From: Arthrobacter livingstonensis
GTDB lineage: Bacteria > Actinomycetota > Actinomycetes > Actinomycetales > Micrococcaceae
NCBI RefSeq assembly: GCF_003219815.1
Contig: NZ_QJVD01000020.1
Location: forward strand, 1 to 64,000
DNA length: 64,000 nt
Reading direction: 5' to 3'
In this document: piece after piece, positions 50,968-59,497 of the stretch
Position numbering within the stretch: position 1 is the first letter of the stretch
Layout: each line of letters begins with the position of its first letter
Notes under the pieces: generated by a model
The model's database searches: none
What the model was told of the DNA's origin: nothing
The model's input: only the letters and a program-made list of their open reading frames with translations
Translations under genes and position numbers: made by a program

Positions 50968-52860
50968 CTACAGCCCCAGGGCTGCCTGGACGTCCGCAGC
51001 AACGCCGGCCAGCGCGCGGGCAGCTTCGCTGCGGGCGGCGTCCAGTTCCCCGCGTGCCGCCACGGGCACAATGACTTCCAAATAGCATTTGAGTTTGGGT
51101 TCCGTGCCGCTGGGGCGCACGATCACCCTGCTGTCATTTGCCGTCAGGTAGAGCAGCGCGTCGGTGGCGGGGAGCTCCGGGGTCCCCACGGACAGGTCGG
51201 TGGATTCCACGACAACTGACCCGTTGAAGGCCGCCGGCGGCCGGGCGCGCAGCCGGGCCATCATCGCGGTAATCTCGGCAAGGTCCTCCACGCGGATGCT
51301 GATCTGGTCGCTCGCATGCAGGCCGTGCTCCAGGGCGAGGTCATCCAGCACGTCAAACAGTGTGCGGCCCTGGGCCTTGAGCGCGGCAGACATCTCCGCG
51401 ATGAGCAGTCCGGCGGACATGCCGTCCTTGTCGCGCACCACCTCGGGGGCCACGCAGTACCCCAGCGCCTCCTCATAGCCAAACGTCAGGCCGGGCACGC
51501 GCGAGATCCACTTGAAACCGGTCAAAGTCTGCACATGCGGGTAGCCGGCCGATGCGGCGATGCGGGCCAGCAGCCTGCTGGAGACGATCGAGTTGGCAAA
51601 GACGGGCACCTGGGCCGGGTCCGGCGTCGCACTTGTTTCGGCACGTCCGCCGCGGGATGCGAGGTGGGCCCCAAGGAGGGCTCCCACCTCGTCGCCGTGG
51701 AACTTGCGCCACTGGCCGGTGGCCGGGTCGAGGGCGCCGACGGCGGCGCGGTCGGCGTCGGGGTCGTTGGCGAGCACGACGTCGGCCCCCACCTGGCGGG
51801 CCAGGGCGAAGGCCAGGTCCATGGCCCCGGGCTCTTCCGGATTGGGGAAGGAGACGGTGGGGAAGTCGGGGTCGGGGGCGGACTGCTCGGGGACGGCATG
51901 GATGTCGGTGAATCCGGCCCTGTGCAGCACGTCCAGGGCCGTGTCATGACCGACGCCGTGCATGGACGTGTGGACGATGCGGAGTTCGCGGGAGGGGAAC
52001 ATTTCCGAATCCGCCAGGGCAGCCACGGCCGACTTGTAGCTGGCGAGGAGTTCGCCGCCCACAACCGTCCAGCCCCCCTTGGCCAGCGGGATGGCGGAAG
52101 TGTCGCCGGCCTCCCGCGTCGTGGAGGCCGCGGCGATGTGCGCGGCAATTTGTGCATCGTGCGGGGCCACAATCTGCACGCCGCGGGCCTCGGGTGCCAC
52201 GGCACGCCCCCCCAGGTAGACCTTGTAGCCGTTGTCCCGGGACGGGTTGTGGCTGGCGGTGACCATCACACCGGCCTCGCAGTCCAGGTGCCGGACGGCA
52301 AAAGCCAGCACGGGGGTGGGCAGAGCCGCGGGCAGCAGGAAGGTCTCTATGCCGGCCGCCGCGAAGATCGCCGCCGTCTCCCCGGCAAAGATTGCCGAGT
52401 TGTGGCGGGCATCGTAGCCGACCACCGCCCGGGGCCTGTAGCCGGCCTGCTGGTTCGCTTGGGGACCGGTCACGTCTGTATCGGGCTGGGAGGCCGGGTC
52501 CGGCTGGGAGGGGGAGCCGGCGTCGTCCGCGTTGCCTTGAGTCCCGGGCATCGCCAGAACCAGCAGGTGGGCGGCCACCCCAGCGGCAGCGCGGCGCACC
52601 ACTGTCCGGTTCATGCGGTTCGGACCCGGGCCCATGACGGCGCGCAAACCGGCCGTGCCGAACTGCAGGTTGCCGTCGAAGCTGTCCTCGAGCTCGGCGG
52701 CCGCTTCCTGGCTGTTGCCTGCCCGGGCCGCCAGTTCCTGTAATGCCGCGGCCGTTGCGGGATCCGGATCGTTGGTGGCCCACTGGGAGGCTGCGGTGGA
52801 AAGGGCTGCGGTTTCGAGTGCTGCGGCGGACTCGGAACGTGTCTGCGAAGAATGGGTCAC
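50968..52860 (-). CDS. Phosphosugar mutase (phosphoglucomutase/phosphomannomutase family)
   Basis: 630 residues from GTG 52860. Four-domain alpha-D-phosphohexomutase: FGTAGLRAVMGPGPNRMNRT, the catalytic phosphoserine in VMVTASHNPSRDNGYKVYLG, the Mg2+ loop NDPDADRAA, sugar-binding FGYEEALGYCVAP, and phosphate-binding RPSGTEPKLKCYLE. It interconverts hexose 1- and 6-phosphates and so feeds polysaccharide precursors. Family length is usually 540-570; the extra residues are mostly a Pro/Asp/Gln-rich insert at about 108-140 (PSQPDPASQPDTD). A link with the polysaccharide clusters is metabolic, not positional. Frame intact. Confidence 0.9.
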   Translation of the reverse strand: MTHSSQTRSESAAALETAALSTAASQWATNDPDPATAAALQELAARAGNSQEAAAELEDSFDGNLQFGTAGLRAVMGPGPNRMNRTVVRRAAAGVAAHLLVLAMPGTQGNADDAGSPSQPDPASQPDTDVTGPQANQQAGYRPRAVVGYDARHNSAIFAGETAAIFAAAGIETFLLPAALPTPVLAFAVRHLDCEAGVMVTASHNPSRDNGYKVYLGGRAVAPEARGVQIVAPHDAQIAAHIAAASTTREAGDTSAIPLAKGGWTVVGGELLASYKSAVAALADSEMFPSRELRIVHTSMHGVGHDTALDVLHRAGFTDIHAVPEQSAPDPDFPTVSFPNPEEPGAMDLAFALARQVGADVVLANDPDADRAAVGALDPATGQWRKFHGDEVGALLGAHLASRGGRAETSATPDPAQVPVFANSIVSSRLLARIAASAGYPHVQTLTGFKWISRVPGLTFGYEEALGYCVAPEVVRDKDGMSAGLLIAEMSAALKAQGRTLFDVLDDLALEHGLHASDQISIRVEDLAEITAMMARLRARPPAAFNGSVVVESTDLSVGTPELPATDALLYLTANDSRVIVRPSGTEPKLKCYLEVIVPVAARGELDAARSEAARALAGVAADVQAALGL

Positions 52861-53098
52861 GAGACTAATCTAGCGGCAGCGCCGCGGCGGGAGGTATCCG
52901 GCGCCGTTCCGTTCTGCGTTGCGCTCGCCACGAGAGGTGCGCAGTGCACTGTCGGGCGCCGCCGTCGTGATGCCCGCTGCGCCTAACGGGACTGCCCCAG
53001 GCCATGAGCGTCCTCCACAGGGCGGACGGCCTCCGGTCTTGTCCACATTTGGTGGATGGAGCGTGCTGGAGCAGGTCAACCCTGGCAACGATGGAGTC

Positions 53099-53941
53099 AT
53101 GAATTCATACAGGAGAACCCCCAAACTTTCCGTCGAGGCGGCCATCACCCGGCTCGGACCGGTTGCGCGGCAGTCAGAACTGCTGTCCCTTGGGATCAAT
53201 ACGCGGCAACTGCGGACAGCTGTCCAGGATGGCCGCGTGATGCGCGTGGCGAGGGGGCACTACGGGTTGCCCGGCGTGTCTGAGTGGGACATTTACCTGG
53301 CCAGGCACCAGGCCCGGCGGACCTGCCTGAGCAAGGTCAGGGAGCTGGGCCTGTGGCTGTTGGAGGAACCGCGGGAGATGCACGTGGCCGCTGCCCACGG
53401 ACGGCCGATTCCCGGTTGTGCGGTCCACCGCCTGGCCGGTGAACCCACCCTGTTGGAGGTGCTGCGCCAATGTGTGGCTTGCGGCAGTGACCTGGAGGCA
53501 CTCGTCATCCTGGAATCGGCGGTCGTCAAGAACAAGTGCACCATTGACCAGCTCCGGACGGAATTCTCGCGGAGGAGTGACAAGCGGGCCCGCGGCATCA
53601 TCGAGAAGATCGATCCCCAGTCCATGGCCATCACGGAAACCGTGGGCAGGTCCCGTCTCAGGGACGCCGGACTTAATGTCCAGGGCCAGGCGTATGTGCG
53701 TGATGCGGGGCACCTGGACCTGTTGGTGGACGGTGTCCTGGGCATCGAGGGGGACGGCAAGGAATACCATGACACGGAGTCTGGCTGGGCCGAGGATCTG
53801 CGCAAGGACACCATGTATGTCCTGCGCGGCATGTGGAGGCTGCGGATTCCGGCTGCCGTGGTGCTCTACCAACCTGAGGTCATGTTGCGGTGGGTCCGAC
53901 AGGCCCTGGCCATGATCCGTTCTGCACCGCGCTCGGGCTGA
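53099..53941 (+). CDS. AbiEi-like HTH plus DUF559/Vsr-fold protein
   Basis: 280 residues from ATG 53099. The N-terminal 60 residues resemble the AbiEi antitoxin-type winged helix (GPVARQSELLSLGINTRQLR, GRVMRVARGHYGLPG). The C-terminal 100 residues resemble the DUF559/Vsr endonuclease-like fold: HLDLLVDGVLGIEGDGKEYH (D and E in active-site positions) and EDLRKDTMYVLRGMWRLRI. This two-part family is widespread in Arthrobacter and relatives, usually as lone genes, and its function is unknown. No toxin gene (AbiEii) is adjacent. Confidence 0.75.
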   Translation: MNSYRRTPKLSVEAAITRLGPVARQSELLSLGINTRQLRTAVQDGRVMRVARGHYGLPGVSEWDIYLARHQARRTCLSKVRELGLWLLEEPREMHVAAAHGRPIPGCAVHRLAGEPTLLEVLRQCVACGSDLEALVILESAVVKNKCTIDQLRTEFSRRSDKRARGIIEKIDPQSMAITETVGRSRLRDAGLNVQGQAYVRDAGHLDLLVDGVLGIEGDGKEYHDTESGWAEDLRKDTMYVLRGMWRLRIPAAVVLYQPEVMLRWVRQALAMIRSAPRSG

Positions 53942-53956
53942 ACGCGGCGCAGGACG

Positions 53957-53997
53957 CTGTTCTGCGCCATGTCCGTAGCTGGGACGGCGCAGAACAG
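53957..53997. terminator. Hairpin between convergent genes
   Basis: CTGTTCTGCGCC (53957-53968) and GGCGCAGAACAG (53986-53997), perfect 12-base arms, between the stop of the AbiEi-like gene and the stop of the purine nucleoside phosphorylase gene. Confidence 0.65.
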
Positions 53998-54014
53998 GAC
54001 GGCGACCGCAGGCG

Positions 54015-54836
54015 CTACAGCTTGGCGATGATGTCCGCGAGCAGCCGGGAGATGCGCGGTCCCGCGGCCTGGCCGGCCTCGATCACCTCGGCGTGGCTGA
54101 GCGGGACGGGGCTGATGCCGGCGGCCAGGTTCGTCACCAGCGAGATGCCGAATACCTCCATGCCGGCGGCACGGGCGGCAATGGCCTCCAGGGCGGTGGA
54201 CATGCCCACCAGGTCGGCGCCGATCCGCTTGGCATACTGCACCTCTGCCGGCGTCTCATAGTGCGGGCCGGTGAATTGTGCGTACACTCCCTCATCCAGC
54301 GACGGGTCCACCTCGCGGGCCACGGAGCGCAGCCGGGACGAGTACAGGTCTGTCAGGTCCACGAACGTTGCGCCCTCCAGCGGCGAGGTGGCGGTGAGGT
54401 TGATGTGGTCGCTGATCAGCACCGGCGTCCCCGGGGTCCAGGCCCCGTTGAGCCCGCCGCAGCCATTGGTCAGCACCACGGTCTTGGCACCGGCGGCAGC
54501 TGCGGTGCGCACCCCGTGGACCACGGCTCGCACCCCCTTGCCCTCGTAGAAGTGAGTGCGGGAGCCAAGCACCAGCACGTTCTTGCCGTCCGGGGTGCGT
54601 ATCGAGGTGAGAGTGCCCACATGGCCCGCCACTGCGGGAGCGGAGAAGCCGGGCACGTCCGCGGCATTCAAAGAGGCGGTCACCTCGCCGATAAGACCGG
54701 CCGCCTCACCCCAGCCGGAGCCCAGCACAAGCGCCAGTTCATGCTGTTCCACGCCCGTGGCCTGGGCAATGTATGCGGCGGCCCCGCTGGCCAGCTGCGT
54801 CGGGTCTTTTTCGGGGGAAGTCTCTTGGGTGTTCAC
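54015..54836 (-). CDS. Purine-nucleoside phosphorylase (trimeric class)
   Basis: 273 residues from GTG 54836. Phosphorolysis of inosine and guanosine to base plus ribose-1-phosphate. Class-II signatures: LALVLGSGWGEAAGLIGEV (phosphate loop), VLVLGSRTHFYEGKGVRAVV, VVLTNGCGGLNGAWTPGTPV, YAQFTGPHYETPAEVQYAK, GADLVGMSTALEAIAARAAG and VTNLAAGISPVPLSHAEV. Stands alone, divergent from the flavoprotein gene at 54945. Confidence 0.93.
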   Translation of the reverse strand: MNTQETSPEKDPTQLASGAAAYIAQATGVEQHELALVLGSGWGEAAGLIGEVTASLNAADVPGFSAPAVAGHVGTLTSIRTPDGKNVLVLGSRTHFYEGKGVRAVVHGVRTAAAAGAKTVVLTNGCGGLNGAWTPGTPVLISDHINLTATSPLEGATFVDLTDLYSSRLRSVAREVDPSLDEGVYAQFTGPHYETPAEVQYAKRIGADLVGMSTALEAIAARAAGMEVFGISLVTNLAAGISPVPLSHAEVIEAGQAAGPRISRLLADIIAKL

Positions 54837-54944
54837 GGAACCAACCTACCGGCAAGCCGCAGGCCCGCGCCACGTGCCGGCCGCCCCAGTTCGGTGTGCT
54901 GTAGAACTTGGCGGCTGTCCCCGGATAGGCGAGAATGAACTACT

Positions 54945-56372
54945 GTGACCAGCAATCAAGAAGCATCCAAGCCCTTTGCCGTCCCCAGCCTTGCGATCCT
55001 CGGCGGCGGCCCCGGCGGTTACGAAGCCGCCATGGTGGCAGCCGCCATGGGATCGCAGGTAACCATCGTGGAGCGTCTGGGCCTGGGCGGCGCCGCTGTA
55101 CTGACCGACGTCGTGCCTTCCAAGACCCTGATCGCCACGGCCGAGTCCATGAACCGCAGCATCGACTCCACCGAGCTGGGCGTGAGCTTCAACGCCGACG
55201 ACGGCGACCTGAAGACGGCCCTGCGTGCGGACCTGAAGCAGATCAACGGGCGCGTGAAGGTGCTGGCCATGGAGCAGTCCACGGACATCCGGCGGGGCCT
55301 GGAAGCGCTGGGCGTGCGCATTGTGATCGGCACCGGCAGGATGCTGGACGGGCGCACCATCGAGGTGGACCGCGGCGAAACCAAGGAAATCATCAAGGCC
55401 GACGCCGTCCTCATCTCCGTTGGCGCCCACCCGCGCGAGCTCGCCACGGCCCGGCCCGACGGCGAACGCATCCTGAACTGGACCCAGATTTACGACCTCG
55501 ACGAACTGCCCGAGGAACTCATCGTGGTGGGGTCCGGCGTCACCGGCGCCGAGTTCGCCTCCGCCTTCAACGGCCTGGGCTCCAACGTCACCCTGATTTC
55601 CAGCCGCGACCAGGTGCTGCCCGGTGAGGACTCGGATGCCGCCGCCGTGCTCGAGCAGGTGTTTGAGCGCCGCGGACTGCGCGTGCTGTCCCGCTCCCGC
55701 GCCGAGGCAGTCGAGCGCACGGCCGACGGCGTCGTGGTCACCCTGGGCGACGGCAGCAAGGTCACCGGCACGCACTGCCTGGTCTGTGTGGGTTCCATTC
55801 CGAACACCACGGACATTGGCCTCGAGACGGCCGGGGTCGAGCTGACCCCCAGCGGCCACATCAAGGTCGACGGCGTCTCCCGCACCAGTTCGCCCAACGT
55901 CTACGCCGCCGGCGACTGCACCGGCGTGTTGGCGCTGGCCTCCGTGGCCGCCATGCAGGGCCGCATCGCCGTGGCGCACCTGGTCGGGGACGGCGTCAGC
56001 CCGCTCAAGCTCACGCAAGTGTCCTCCAATATTTTCACCTCCCCGGAGATCGCCTCCGTGGGCGTGTCCGAGGCCGAGCTGGAAGCCGGCAAGTACCAGG
56101 GCGACGTGGTGAAGCTGTCCCTGCAGACCAACGCCCGCGCCAAGATGCGCAACGTCAACGACGGCTTCATCAAGATCATCGCGCGCAGGGGCTCCGGCAC
56201 CGTCATCGGCGGCGTCGTGGTCGGCGCCGGCGCCTGCGAGCTGATCTTCCCGATCGCGCTGGCCGTGGCCCAGAAGCTGCACGTGGACGACATCGCCAAC
56301 ACGTTCACCGTGTACCCGTCGCTGTCCGGGTCCATCGCCGAGGCCGCCCGCCGCCTCCACGTCCACATGTAG
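54945..56372 (+). CDS. lpdA: NAD(P)H-quinone dehydrogenase of the LpdA type
   Basis: 475 residues from GTG 54945. Flavoprotein of the disulfide-reductase superfamily: FAD site LAILGGGPGGYEAAMVAAAM, an NAD(P) site ELIVVGSGVTGAEFASAFNG, second FAD site SPNVYAAGDCTGVLALASVA and the dimerisation domain (FTSPEIASVGVSEAELEAGK to the C-terminus). The redox-active C-x4-C of lipoamide dehydrogenase is replaced (GGAAVLTDVVPSKT), so it is not an E3 enzyme; it matches the mycobacterial Rv3303c/LpdA group, which reduces quinones. The long antisense frame over this gene is not real. Confidence 0.88.
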   Translation: MTSNQEASKPFAVPSLAILGGGPGGYEAAMVAAAMGSQVTIVERLGLGGAAVLTDVVPSKTLIATAESMNRSIDSTELGVSFNADDGDLKTALRADLKQINGRVKVLAMEQSTDIRRGLEALGVRIVIGTGRMLDGRTIEVDRGETKEIIKADAVLISVGAHPRELATARPDGERILNWTQIYDLDELPEELIVVGSGVTGAEFASAFNGLGSNVTLISSRDQVLPGEDSDAAAVLEQVFERRGLRVLSRSRAEAVERTADGVVVTLGDGSKVTGTHCLVCVGSIPNTTDIGLETAGVELTPSGHIKVDGVSRTSSPNVYAAGDCTGVLALASVAAMQGRIAVAHLVGDGVSPLKLTQVSSNIFTSPEIASVGVSEAELEAGKYQGDVVKLSLQTNARAKMRNVNDGFIKIIARRGSGTVIGGVVVGAGACELIFPIALAVAQKLHVDDIANTFTVYPSLSGSIAEAARRLHVHM

Positions 56373-56402
56373 CCAGACTGCTGGAGTTGCACTGCCGGAC
56401 GT

Positions 56403-57899
56403 TCATTGCCCGCTGGGGCTGCGCGGCAGCCGGATGCAAAAGCAGGCGCCGCCGTCGTCGGAGGTTGCCGGCTCCACCGTGAGCCGCAGTCCCAGCCGCT
56501 GCGCCAACCGGGCGGCGATGGAGAGTCCCAGCCCGCTGCCCACCGGCCGCCGGCCGGCATAGCGGCGGAATAGGACGCCCCGTTCAAACGCAACCGCGGC
56601 GTCCTGGGCGGTCAGTCCGGGACCGTAGTCCCGCACGTCAACAGCGACGACGTCGGGCCGGCCGGCGGTGGCCTTGCCCGCGCCCAATCCTTCCGCAGGT
56701 TCCGGGGAGCCCTGGGAGTATTCCAGCCTGGCCTCGATCACCAGGGGTTTTCCTGGCGGCGTCACCCGCAGCGCATTGCCCACCAGGGCGTCGATGATCT
56801 GCCGCAACCGCTGCCCGTCCGTGTCAACAGCAAGGCTTCCGCCGCCTGCCGGCAGGCGGATGTCCAGTTGCACGCCGGCCTGGACGGCAGCACCGTGCCA
56901 GGCTTCCCGCACCTGTTCCAGGAGCCCTGCAACATCAACGGGCCCAACCTCCAAGGCGAAATCATCCGCCTCCAGGCGCGCCAGCGCCAACAGATCGCGG
57001 ACAAACCCGTCCAGCCGTTCGGTTTCGGCGGCCAGGACCTGCCCCACCCGGGCCAGCTCTTCGGGCCGGACAAGCCCGTCCACCATGGCTTCCGCATAGC
57101 CCCGCACCGCCGTCAGCGGGGTCCGGATCTCGTGAGAGACGGACAGCAGGAATTCGTGCTGGCGGCCCTCGCTGGCCATCAGGGCCCGATCCAAGGTGTT
57201 GACCGCCTCGCCCATCGCCCGCACTTCCGTCATGCCTGACGGGGCCAGCTCAATGGTGCGCTCGCCGGCGGCGATCCGGCGCGCTGCCGCCGCCGTTCGG
57301 ACCAGAGGCAGCGAGAGCCGCCGGGCCAGCAGGGTGCCCGCCAGGACCGCAATCAGCAGCCCGATGGCGAGGGCCAGAAGCGCACGCTCAAGCACCTGGG
57401 CGGATTCAGCATTGACGTCCTTCAGCGATCGGGTCAGCACAATGCCGCCGCCGCGTTGCAGGGTGCGGGCCTCCACGAGCAGCTTCCCTTCGCTGGTGGC
57501 CAGTGTCCGGGAGATCTTTTGCCCGGAGAGCACCTGTGCGATTTCGGCCGGCCCCAGAAGGTGGTCCGCGGTTCCCTTGACGGTTCCGGAAGCGGTGATG
57601 GTGGAGAGCTTGTAGGTGTCCGGCCCCAGCAGGTAGCGCTCCCGGGCGTCAAGGGCGCGCGAGGCCCCGGGGGCCGCTGCGTAGGCGTCCGCCTGCCGGG
57701 CGAGCTGCTGCCGGGCCTGGTCCACGGTGGCCGCTTGGATGAGCGGAAAGGCAACCAGGCCTGTGACCAGCACCGCCAGGACGGCGACGGCGGCCGTCAC
57801 CAGCGTTATGCCGCCGCCCACTGAGTGAAGCCACGCCGTCGGGCCCGCGTGGAGGTGTTCCGTCATGCGGGCTGGGCGTGCGGGGTCACTACCCTTCAT
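56403..57899 (-). CDS. Sensor histidine kinase partner of an OmpR-type regulator
   Basis: 498 residues if started at ATG 57899 (MKGSDPARPAR); ATG 57866 (MTEHLHAG) is an equally good choice, since neither has a clear ribosome-binding site. Two helices (GITLVTAAVAVLAVLVTGLV and ALLALAIGLLIAVLAGTLL) flank a 120-residue extracytoplasmic sensor. HAMP, then HisKA (HEFLLSVSHEIRTPLTAVRG) and HATPase (LVGNALRVTPPGKPL with a relaxed N-box, DYGPGLTAQD, GSGLGLSIAARLA). It overlaps or abuts the regulator gene upstream, so both form one operon. The signal is unknown. Confidence 0.85.
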   Translation of the reverse strand: MKGSDPARPARMTEHLHAGPTAWLHSVGGGITLVTAAVAVLAVLVTGLVAFPLIQAATVDQARQQLARQADAYAAAPGASRALDARERYLLGPDTYKLSTITASGTVKGTADHLLGPAEIAQVLSGQKISRTLATSEGKLLVEARTLQRGGGIVLTRSLKDVNAESAQVLERALLALAIGLLIAVLAGTLLARRLSLPLVRTAAAARRIAAGERTIELAPSGMTEVRAMGEAVNTLDRALMASEGRQHEFLLSVSHEIRTPLTAVRGYAEAMVDGLVRPEELARVGQVLAAETERLDGFVRDLLALARLEADDFALEVGPVDVAGLLEQVREAWHGAAVQAGVQLDIRLPAGGGSLAVDTDGQRLRQIIDALVGNALRVTPPGKPLVIEARLEYSQGSPEPAEGLGAGKATAGRPDVVAVDVRDYGPGLTAQDAAVAFERGVLFRRYAGRRPVGSGLGLSIAARLAQRLGLRLTVEPATSDDGGACFCIRLPRSPSGQ

Positions 57900-58620
57900 G
57901 GCGGCCATCCATGGGCGGAAGGCTGCGGGCGGTGTAGCCGACGCCGCGCAGGGTTTGGATCGGGCTGGCAGCGCCCAGCTTGGACCGGAGTGCGGCGATC
58001 TGGACGTCGACGGCCCGCCCGGCGGTGTAGCTCGCCTGCCCCCACACCGCAGAGAGGAGCTGTTCGCGGCTGTAGACGCGGCCGGGAGTGGCCAAAAGAT
58101 AGGCCAGGACATCGAATTCCCGAGCCGTCAGTTCCACGGGGACGCCCTCCGCGCTAACCGTGCGGTTCTCTGGATCCAGTGCCACGGACCCGACCCGAAG
58201 CACCCCGCTGCGCGGGCCTGCCGGGCCGCGGCGGAGCACCGCCTTCACCCGGGAGACCAGCTCACGCGGGGAAAAAGGTTTGCTCATGTAGTCATCTGCG
58301 CCCAGCTCCAAACCCAGAATCTTGTCCACTTCCTCGTCCCGGGCTGTGACAAAGATGATGGGGGTCCAGTCATCCCGGGCGCGCAGCCGGCGGCAGAATT
58401 CGATCCCGTCAATGCCCGGCAGGCCGACATCGAGCACAATGGCCACCGGCCTCTGGATGCGGATCATCTCAAGGCCTGCCTCACCGGTGTCCTCGGCGTG
58501 GACTCCAAAGCCGGCGCGGCGCAAGTAGAGGCGCTGGACGTCAGCGATCGCGCCGTCGTCCTCCACAATCAAGACCAGGCCGCGGGACTGCGGCGGCGTC
58601 GGATTGATCGCTTGTTCCAT
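57889..58620 (-). CDS. OmpR/PhoB-family response regulator
   Basis: 243 residues from ATG 58620. Receiver: LIVEDDGAIADVQ, D64 in IVLDVGLPGIDGIEF, FVTARDEEVD and K114 in DYMSKPFSPREL. Winged-helix output (about 150-240): LTAREFDVLAYLLATPGRVY, SREQLLSAVWG, GRAVDVQIAALRSKLG and IQTLRGVGYTA. All phosphorylation residues are present. Transcribed with the kinase at 56403. The divergent gene for a small secreted protein, 171 bases upstream, is a likely target. Confidence 0.92.
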   Translation of the reverse strand: MEQAINPTPPQSRGLVLIVEDDGAIADVQRLYLRRAGFGVHAEDTGEAGLEMIRIQRPVAIVLDVGLPGIDGIEFCRRLRARDDWTPIIFVTARDEEVDKILGLELGADDYMSKPFSPRELVSRVKAVLRRGPAGPRSGVLRVGSVALDPENRTVSAEGVPVELTAREFDVLAYLLATPGRVYSREQLLSAVWGQASYTAGRAVDVQIAALRSKLGAASPIQTLRGVGYTARSLPPMDGRHEG

Positions 58621-58791
58621 GGTTCCATTGAACTCCCTGCAGACCTGCTTGGGAGGTGCGCCGCGCATTCTTTACCTGGCGCTTACATTCCCCGAACCGG
58701 GGGTGCATGCCGGTCCACCAGAGTGGAATGACCACCAACCCGGGTAAACAGGGCGAGGCCCAGCAGTCCCCGGCATCGACAAGGAGCAATC

Positions 58792-59376
58792 ATGAAGAGG
58801 GCAATCACGAACAGGGCCATCATGGAAGTCGGGCCAAACACGTCAACGACGGGGGCGGTGTCCGGCAAGCGATGGCGCAAGCGCACTGCGGCCGCAGCCG
58901 CCGGCGCGGTGCTCATCGGAGCCGGGATCTTCGGTGCGACCGCGGCTTCCGCGACGGGCACCTTCCCGTCGACAACCGCCAGCCAGTCCGCGGCACCCGC
59001 TGCGCAGGCATCCGGCTCCGCGGCACCCGCTGCCCAGGCATCAAAAGCGGCGGGGAAGCATCAAGCCAAGCATCCGGAGGTCCGTCTTCTCCGGAGGGAA
59101 CTGCGCATCGACATCCAGGCGAAGGCTGGGTTCGGCGACCGGGCCCACATGGTGGCGTACGGCCTCATCCACCACCAGACCGCTTTCGCCAAGCTGCCGG
59201 CGCAGCTGAGGACCGAGCTGTCGTCCCTTGAGGCGGCTGCGGCCGGATCACGCGACGCGGATGCGGCCTTGATCAAGACCACCGCGCTCAGCGGTGGCTA
59301 CGGCGCCGCAATCCAAAAGCAGGCCAAGGCCGTTGCGGCCAAGCTTGCCTCCGCGCCCGCAACCGCTGCGCCCTAA
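58792..59376 (+). CDS. Small secreted Ala-rich protein next to a two-component system
   Basis: 194 residues, ATG 58792 with AAGGAG six bases upstream. A long basic N-region (KRWRKRT) and hydrophobic stretch AAAAAGAVLIGAGIFGATAA give a signal peptide ending near SATG. An internal repeat AAPAAQAS occurs twice (about 67-84). The mature part, about 95-185, is mostly helical (EVRLLRRELRIDIQAKAGFG, YGLIHHQTAFAKLPAQLRTE), as in small Arthrobacter exported proteins of unknown role. A 28-base tandem duplication covers its last codons and stop. Not recognised further. Confidence 0.75.
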   Translation: MKRAITNRAIMEVGPNTSTTGAVSGKRWRKRTAAAAAGAVLIGAGIFGATAASATGTFPSTTASQSAAPAAQASGSAAPAAQASKAAGKHQAKHPEVRLLRRELRIDIQAKAGFGDRAHMVAYGLIHHQTAFAKLPAQLRTELSSLEAAAAGSRDADAALIKTTALSGGYGAAIQKQAKAVAAKLASAPATAAP

Positions 59377-59408
59377 CGAAGCGCCCGCAACCGCTGCGCC
59401 CTAACGAA
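59353..59408 (+). repeat. 28-base tandem duplication over the stop codon of the secreted protein gene
   Basis: GCGCCCGCAACCGCTGCGCC-CTAACGAA is present twice in tandem (59353-59380 and 59381-59408). The first copy contains the TAA stop, so the second copy is untranslated. Confidence 0.85.
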
Positions 59409-59497
59409 GCGCCAGCGGCACGGGGCTGACCGCGCTTCCCGATGATTTGTCCGGTCGCCGCAGTGCCCGAGCTGCCCGGTTGCAGCAGGCGGGGGCA

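Noticed and set aside
53099-53941. Complete AbiE toxin-antitoxin system
   Set aside because: Only the AbiEi-like HTH is present; no AbiEii nucleotidyltransferase gene adjoins it.
54846-56366. 506-codon open frame on the - strand
   Set aside because: Antisense to the LpdA-type gene; Gly/His/Asp composition of a shadow frame.
54945-56372. Dihydrolipoamide dehydrogenase (E3)
   Set aside because: The CxxxxC redox disulfide is missing from the N-terminal FAD domain.
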